Positions 21,311 through 24,676 of a DNA stretch of 24,676 nucleotides are shown piece after piece. The notes beneath the pieces are model-generated. The model worked only from the letters and a program-made list of their open reading frames with translations. It ran no database searches and was not told where the DNA came from. The translations under genes were made by a program, and so were the position numbers. The DNA lies in NCBI GenBank assembly GCA_905250885.1, contig CAJNOQ010002378.1:1-24676 (forward strand). Reading direction: 5' to 3'. Source of the DNA: Didymodactylos carnosus (lineage: Eukaryota; Rotifera; Eurotatoria; Philodinida; Philodinidae). The stretch's first letter is position 1; each line of letters begins with the position of its first letter.

Positions 21311-21993
21311 GCATATACTATCAAATGCAGAAAATTGTAAAGATGTAAATTTTACAATTTTATACAACATAGTCGTTTACAAAACAACAAAAGTAAATCA
21401 AGACTTTTTAGCAAAGATTGTGTTGAATTTATACTTTGTGTTATCATTATCCACAATTGAAAAACAGCAAATTGATGTCAAAAGTATATTAATTTCAGTA
21501 TTAAGCATTTATGTTGAAGATAAGGAGATTTTAAACAATAAATATGTTTTCAAATTACATTTGTTATTAATATACCAAATTTTGGATGATAAATTACTTT
21601 TGAACGGTGGACTCCACTGGATGAATAAATATAAAAAAGGTGATTCTGAAATGACAAAATTATACGAATTAAATAAAACAAATACGGACGATCTATCGTA
21701 CAAACAAATAAATGTATTGACATATGACTTATCAGTTAAAGAATATACAAAAGTTATTAATCAAACGTTTAACATAGGAGCGTTAAAACGTAAGTTACAT
21801 GAATATATTGGACATAAAAGAAATATAGAGGATGTATTTCCAATTTATTGTCGTTCAAAGCTGTATATTATTGAAAGTCAAATAAGTAAGCTTGAGAATA
21901 ACAATTTAAAATCTCTAAATATTTTACATAAAGCATTATTGTGCATTATAGGAAAAGGAAATAACAATATTTCTCTGTTGAATGTGGATATCG
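21311..21993 (+). pseudogene. TPR-protein gene, middle exon
   Basis: An open frame of ~227 residues continues the previous exon in phase (HILSNAENCKDV start). It is helical, without a motif I can name, and ends in a TPR-like helix near SLNILHKALLCI (about 21913-21948). The exon must end close to 21993. A weak donor ATCG|GTTTCT there would join in phase to an acceptor TTTTTTATTGTAG ending at 23048. Beyond that point the frame reads 12 unrelated residues to a stop and overlaps an antisense ORF. Confidence 0.6.
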
Positions 21994-22432
21994 GTTTCTC
22001 TTCCCCAGGTTCTGGATCTTCATCATGAGCTGGATCTTCCCTATCATCTGAATCTCCACCATCATCTGGATCTCTATCATGATCGTTATCTTCGTTGTCA
22101 CCAGCTGAACTCTCCTCTTTACACTGGGTTTCAGTGAATGATAATTGATTGCGAGCAACAAGTGGTTTATAATATTTATAAAATTTGGCTTCTGGTGATG
22201 CATCATCGTTGTGTAATGGTAATACATAATGACATTTTATTTTACATCTGTCGTATTTCCTAATACTGATCTGTTCGGCATCAGATTCAACCATTTCTGT
22301 TTGATCCTCGATAGGCATTAATCTTAAAAGATTTTTAACAGCATCTGCCATAAAATTAGTATTCAGTGTTTCATTTGTTTCTTTTATTTCCGTTTTAAGC
22401 GACTGACTCATATCTTCATCGTTAGAACCCAT
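21985..22432 (-). CDS. Acidic hypothetical ORF, antisense within the TPR gene
   Basis: A minus-strand frame starts with ATG at 22432. About 145 residues are its own: first a Glu/Thr/Asn-rich part with MADAVKNLLRLMP, then a basic stretch around KYDRCKIKCHYVL, then a strongly acidic Asp/Glu run (GDNEDNDHDRDPDD and onward). After about 21985 the frame is only the reverse of the TPR exon. No family is recognised. It may be a piece of another gene or of a transposon inserted here. A second minus-strand stretch with protein-like content (22810-22670, including KMKSEIITPSV) lies upstream, inside the GAGTCC foldback, and might be an upstream exon. Low certainty that it is expressed. Confidence 0.35.
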
Positions 22433-22493
22433 ATGTTTGTCGTTTATGTATATTGAAGCAAAAAAACATAGTTGATATCATAGCTGCCCCCTT

Positions 22494-22926
22494 GTCCGGA
22501 CAGGCATGGGCGAGTCCGAGTCCTTAAAACTTTAAGCCGAGTCCAAGTCCAAGTCCTTAACATTAACGACCGAGTCCGAGTCCCGAATCCATTTCAAATC
22601 CGGTAATTTTTTAGATTCTTTTTTGATGGGTATGGTTTATTTCTCTTTTATAATTTACTGAGCCCTGGATAGATGTTTGAATTGTCGAAAATAAGATTAC
22701 TTTGCATGTCTGTCTCCTGAACAATATTTTCAATTTCTTGTGAAACAGAAGGTGTTATTATTTCGCTTTTCATTTTACCCTGCTCATTTGTGTTGAAAGT
22801 TGAATAGGTCGGACTCGAAATACAAAAACTCAAGTCCGAGTCCTTCAAATACATCTTCAGTCCGAGTTCGAGTCCGCAAAACATCTTCCAGTCCGGACTC
22901 GGACTCGCCCATGCCTGTGTCCGGAC
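22494..22926. mobile_element. GAGTCC-rich foldback element
   Basis: The ends are inverted: GTCCGGACAGGCATGGGCG at 22494 and GTCCGGACACAGGCATGGG reversed from 22926, followed in both arms by repeated GAGTCCGAGTCC hexamers (22511-22585; 22823-22905). A ~200-bp unique centre separates them. A related scrap occurs at 12976-12996, so the repeat is dispersed. No target duplication was seen. Confidence 0.75.
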
Positions 22927-23048
22927 TTTTTTCTAGGTCGAGAAAAAATATGTACAAAAAATATATACTCACAATCAATCCACATAGCTACACACTCAGT
23001 GTAGCGATTGAGAACCAGTCGTTTAGTTTGGAAATTTTTTTATTGTAG

Positions 23049-23543
23049 TGTATGAAGATATAATTTATTATGAATAAAAAAATTTATTATGATTTGGGCC
23101 GAATTTACTATGAAAAAGGTGGTTATCAGAGTGCTTTAAAATATTATCACAAATCGCATGAATATGCACATTTAAGCGGAGATTATTTATTTCGACTGAT
23201 AGAATTGTACAACAGCATAGCTGAAGCCAATGATAAAATATGCAATTACGAAGATTCTTTAAAATATTATACAAAATCCTTGAACATTGCTCTTTCCTCT
23301 AAATCCAGTAATTTTCATTATATGGCCAATACGTACAGCAGGATGGGAATAACTTTCAATAATAAGGGTCAATATTCGCTGGCATTGGACTGTTGTCACA
23401 AGGCCCTTCAGATTCGTTCAAAATTTTTGAATTATTCTGATATTGGACTTGCAACAACATATAACAATATCGGCCTTATTCACAGTTATAGCAACAATTA
23501 CAAGCGAGGTTTGATTTATTGTATAAAAGCACGGCCTTTTTAA
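23049..23543 (+). pseudogene. TPR-protein gene, last block, truncated
   Basis: The frame from 23070 encodes at least three TPR units of the kinesin-light-chain-like style: YDLGRIYYEKGGYQSALKYY (23088-23147), a second with NYEDSLKYYTKSLNIA, and a third with MGITFNNKGQYSLALDCC (23343-23396), then NNIGLIHSYSNNYKRGL. An acceptor at 23048 gives a short coding lead that hits a stop at 23075. Removing the one T there would restore the frame, so this is a second single-base break. The ORF ends abruptly in mid-TPR at 23541-23543, where homologous proteins would run on. With the other breaks this marks the gene as dead. Confidence 0.7.
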
Positions 23544-23769
23544 CGGTCTTTTCTGCATAATATAATGAAGAGTGTTATTTTCTTTCCAATTAGAAAGCTC
23601 ATAATTTGTTTGTTTTTAGTCACAATATGGTCAGGTTTACCATTTGTACAAAATGAAGATTGTTACGTTGTGTAAGAAAAAAAAACGCGAGAATTTTATA
23701 CTAATAAAAATAACGATTATCATAGAGCACAAAACCTGTTTAATGTCATTTTTATAAAAAAAAGAAGTC
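23544..23769. other. Spacer between TPR gene remnant and LTR
   Basis: AT-rich, no open frame of interest. It contains the truncation point of the TPR gene and the insertion site of the LTR element. Confidence 0.5.
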
Positions 23770-24094
23770 TGTTAGGATTCACCTAACTTGTTCAAATCTT
23801 GACTTGTATATACAATTGGTTTATTAAGAAAGAAAAAGCACTCTCTCTTGTACAGTATATGCCTGTGTATAATATATAGGCGAGAAAAAAGGAAAGAAAG
23901 AAAGGACGTAACAGAAAAACATGATGTAATATAAACAGTGATGTAATATATACAATGGTGTCACAGGATGGCATGATGAGATAGTGACTATATGAAATAC
24001 AGTTCCTGGAAAGGAAATGTTTCTTTTATATAATCACGCAGTAGTACACTGACGGTACAGTATCTCTGTCCATTTTAGGTCTCGTGACCTAACA
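23770..24094 (-). repeat. 3' long terminal repeat (325 bp)
   Basis: Read on the minus strand it begins TGTTAGGTCACGAGACC (24094) and ends GGTGAATCCTAACA (23770), the TG...CA inverted ends of an LTR. Inside are a TATA box (TATATAAAAG, 24032-24023) and an AATAAA signal (23825-23820), in promoter-to-polyA order. The bases just outside (AAGTC, 23765-23769) would be one copy of a 5-bp target duplication whose partner lies beyond the window. Confidence 0.85.
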
Positions 24095-24476
24095 GCTCCA
24101 CCCACCAAAAAAGATGAACTGCCACGTTCATCGAAATTTAAATAGCTCTCACATGTCTTTTTGTTATTCAATGTTTCAGCACTGCCACTACTCTTATCAT
24201 TGAGCAAACATTTGCATGCGAGTCTGTTCCTTTTGCCTTAATTGTGGGATAACAAATAGTTGGATAATTGATGTGTCTTCTGATATTACACTGTGGTTGT
24301 TCACTACCATTTTAATATTAGAACTGTTGAAGTTAGATCAATCCTTCATGAAGCTGCCACCAGCATGATTCATTAGACCAATACCACCATTTCTCAGCTA
24401 AATTAGTTTCATCACTTTTAAAACAACTAAATACATAATTGTGTGGATAACCCTGGGCCCGTAAGCCGTTGAAATG

Positions 24477-24676
24477 TTATGAGAGACGTTCATGGACTGG
24501 TGCCAAATGACTAACATGGACTGTTTTCTGGAATTTTGATTCTAAATCTTCAATGAGATAATTTGGATGTTGCGCCTGAATCACAATATAGGGACCAGAG
24601 TAAAGTTCCTCCATCTTTGATTGACGACTTGTGTTTTTAGAAAAAACGTAATCTCCGGGTAAATAATGAGGATCAT
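24477..24676 (-). CDS. Retrotransposon pol, integrase C-terminus (partial)
   Basis: The 66 codons at the window edge read like the C-terminal domain of a gypsy-type integrase: LPGDYVFSK near the start, then SGPYIVIQ and a closing VHVSHLAPVH, the usual GDxV...GPY.V...VHVS.L.P pattern of the small SH3-like DNA-binding fold. It ends with TAA at 24479-24477. The same frame stays open for 47 more codons (24476-24336) with protein-like content, so either the stop is a mutation or a short tail follows. Reverse transcriptase, RNase H and the integrase core would lie to the right. Confidence 0.8.
   Translation of the reverse strand, partial: DPHYLPGDYVFSKNTSRQSKMEELYSGPYIVIQAQHPNYLIEDLESKFQKTVHVSHLAPVHERLS

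Larger units (their letters stand above)
23770..24676 (-). mobile_element. Ty3/gypsy-type LTR retrotransposon, 3' end only
   Basis: It comprises the end of pol (24676-24477), a ~380-bp spacer and one LTR (24094-23770). The rest lies outside the window to the right. The sequence before the LTR (24110-24095) is G/T-rich (GGTGGGTGGAGC), a weak polypurine tract. Integration is just downstream of the dead TPR gene. Intact LTR signals suggest a fairly young copy. Confidence 0.8.

Noticed and set aside
7750..22940. Shared TTTTTTCTAGGTCG at about 7747 and 22927
   Set aside because: Only ~14 bases of low-complexity match with no extension; probably chance.
1..24676. CRISPR array, bacterial operon or plasmid features
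   Set aside because: No regularly spaced identical repeats. Spliceosomal introns, a tRNA intron and LTR/LINE elements show eukaryotic DNA.

Overview
The window looks like AT-rich eukaryotic DNA, most likely from a bdelloid rotifer (Rotaria/Adineta type). Three things point there. Two genes encode F-box proteins of the style greatly expanded in bdelloids. Several introns are only 56-67 nt long with clean GT-AG ends. The remainder is dense in decayed transposons of many classes. The species call is inference from recognised protein style; no search was run.

Layout. 1-2470 has no gene and holds two large inverted-repeat elements (187-742, 1014-1753) and a probable short MITE (1899-2203). 2471-3589 (-) is an intact single-exon F-box gene. 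4656-5009 (-) is a broken TauD/TfdA-like dioxygenase fragment, followed by a 43-bp tandem repeat. About 5240-7600 (-) is a 5'-truncated, frameshifted non-LTR retrotransposon with a damaged catalytic motif. 7600-13150 is mostly old non-coding repeat matter around an intron-containing tRNA-Ile(UAU) gene (9109-9200, +) and a secreted cysteine-rich protein gene (9821-10811, +) with one reading-frame break.

13155-15134 (-) is a second F-box gene. It has four exons, including a 19-nt micro-exon, and a frame break in exon 3. 15691-17916 is a pile of non-autonomous elements: a hAT-type MITE with a near-perfect 8-bp target duplication, a mariner-type palindromic MITE, a 983-bp foldback with ~390-bp arms, and two back-to-back near-perfect palindromes. 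18743-23543 (+) is a degraded TPR-protein gene in three exon blocks. Its introns have swollen with insertions: a tRNA-derived sequence, an antisense acidic ORF and a GAGTCC-rich foldback. The right edge (23770-24676, -) is the 3' end of a Ty3/gypsy-type LTR retrotransposon with a complete LTR.

No shared pathway links the genes. The F-box proteins would be substrate adaptors of SCF ubiquitin ligases, the secreted protein acts at or outside the cell surface, and the TPR gene appears dead. The overall picture is a repeat-rich accessory region where genes are being eroded. I found no clear new defence or mobile system; the best leads are the foldback family, the double palindrome, and the cysteine-rich secreted protein.
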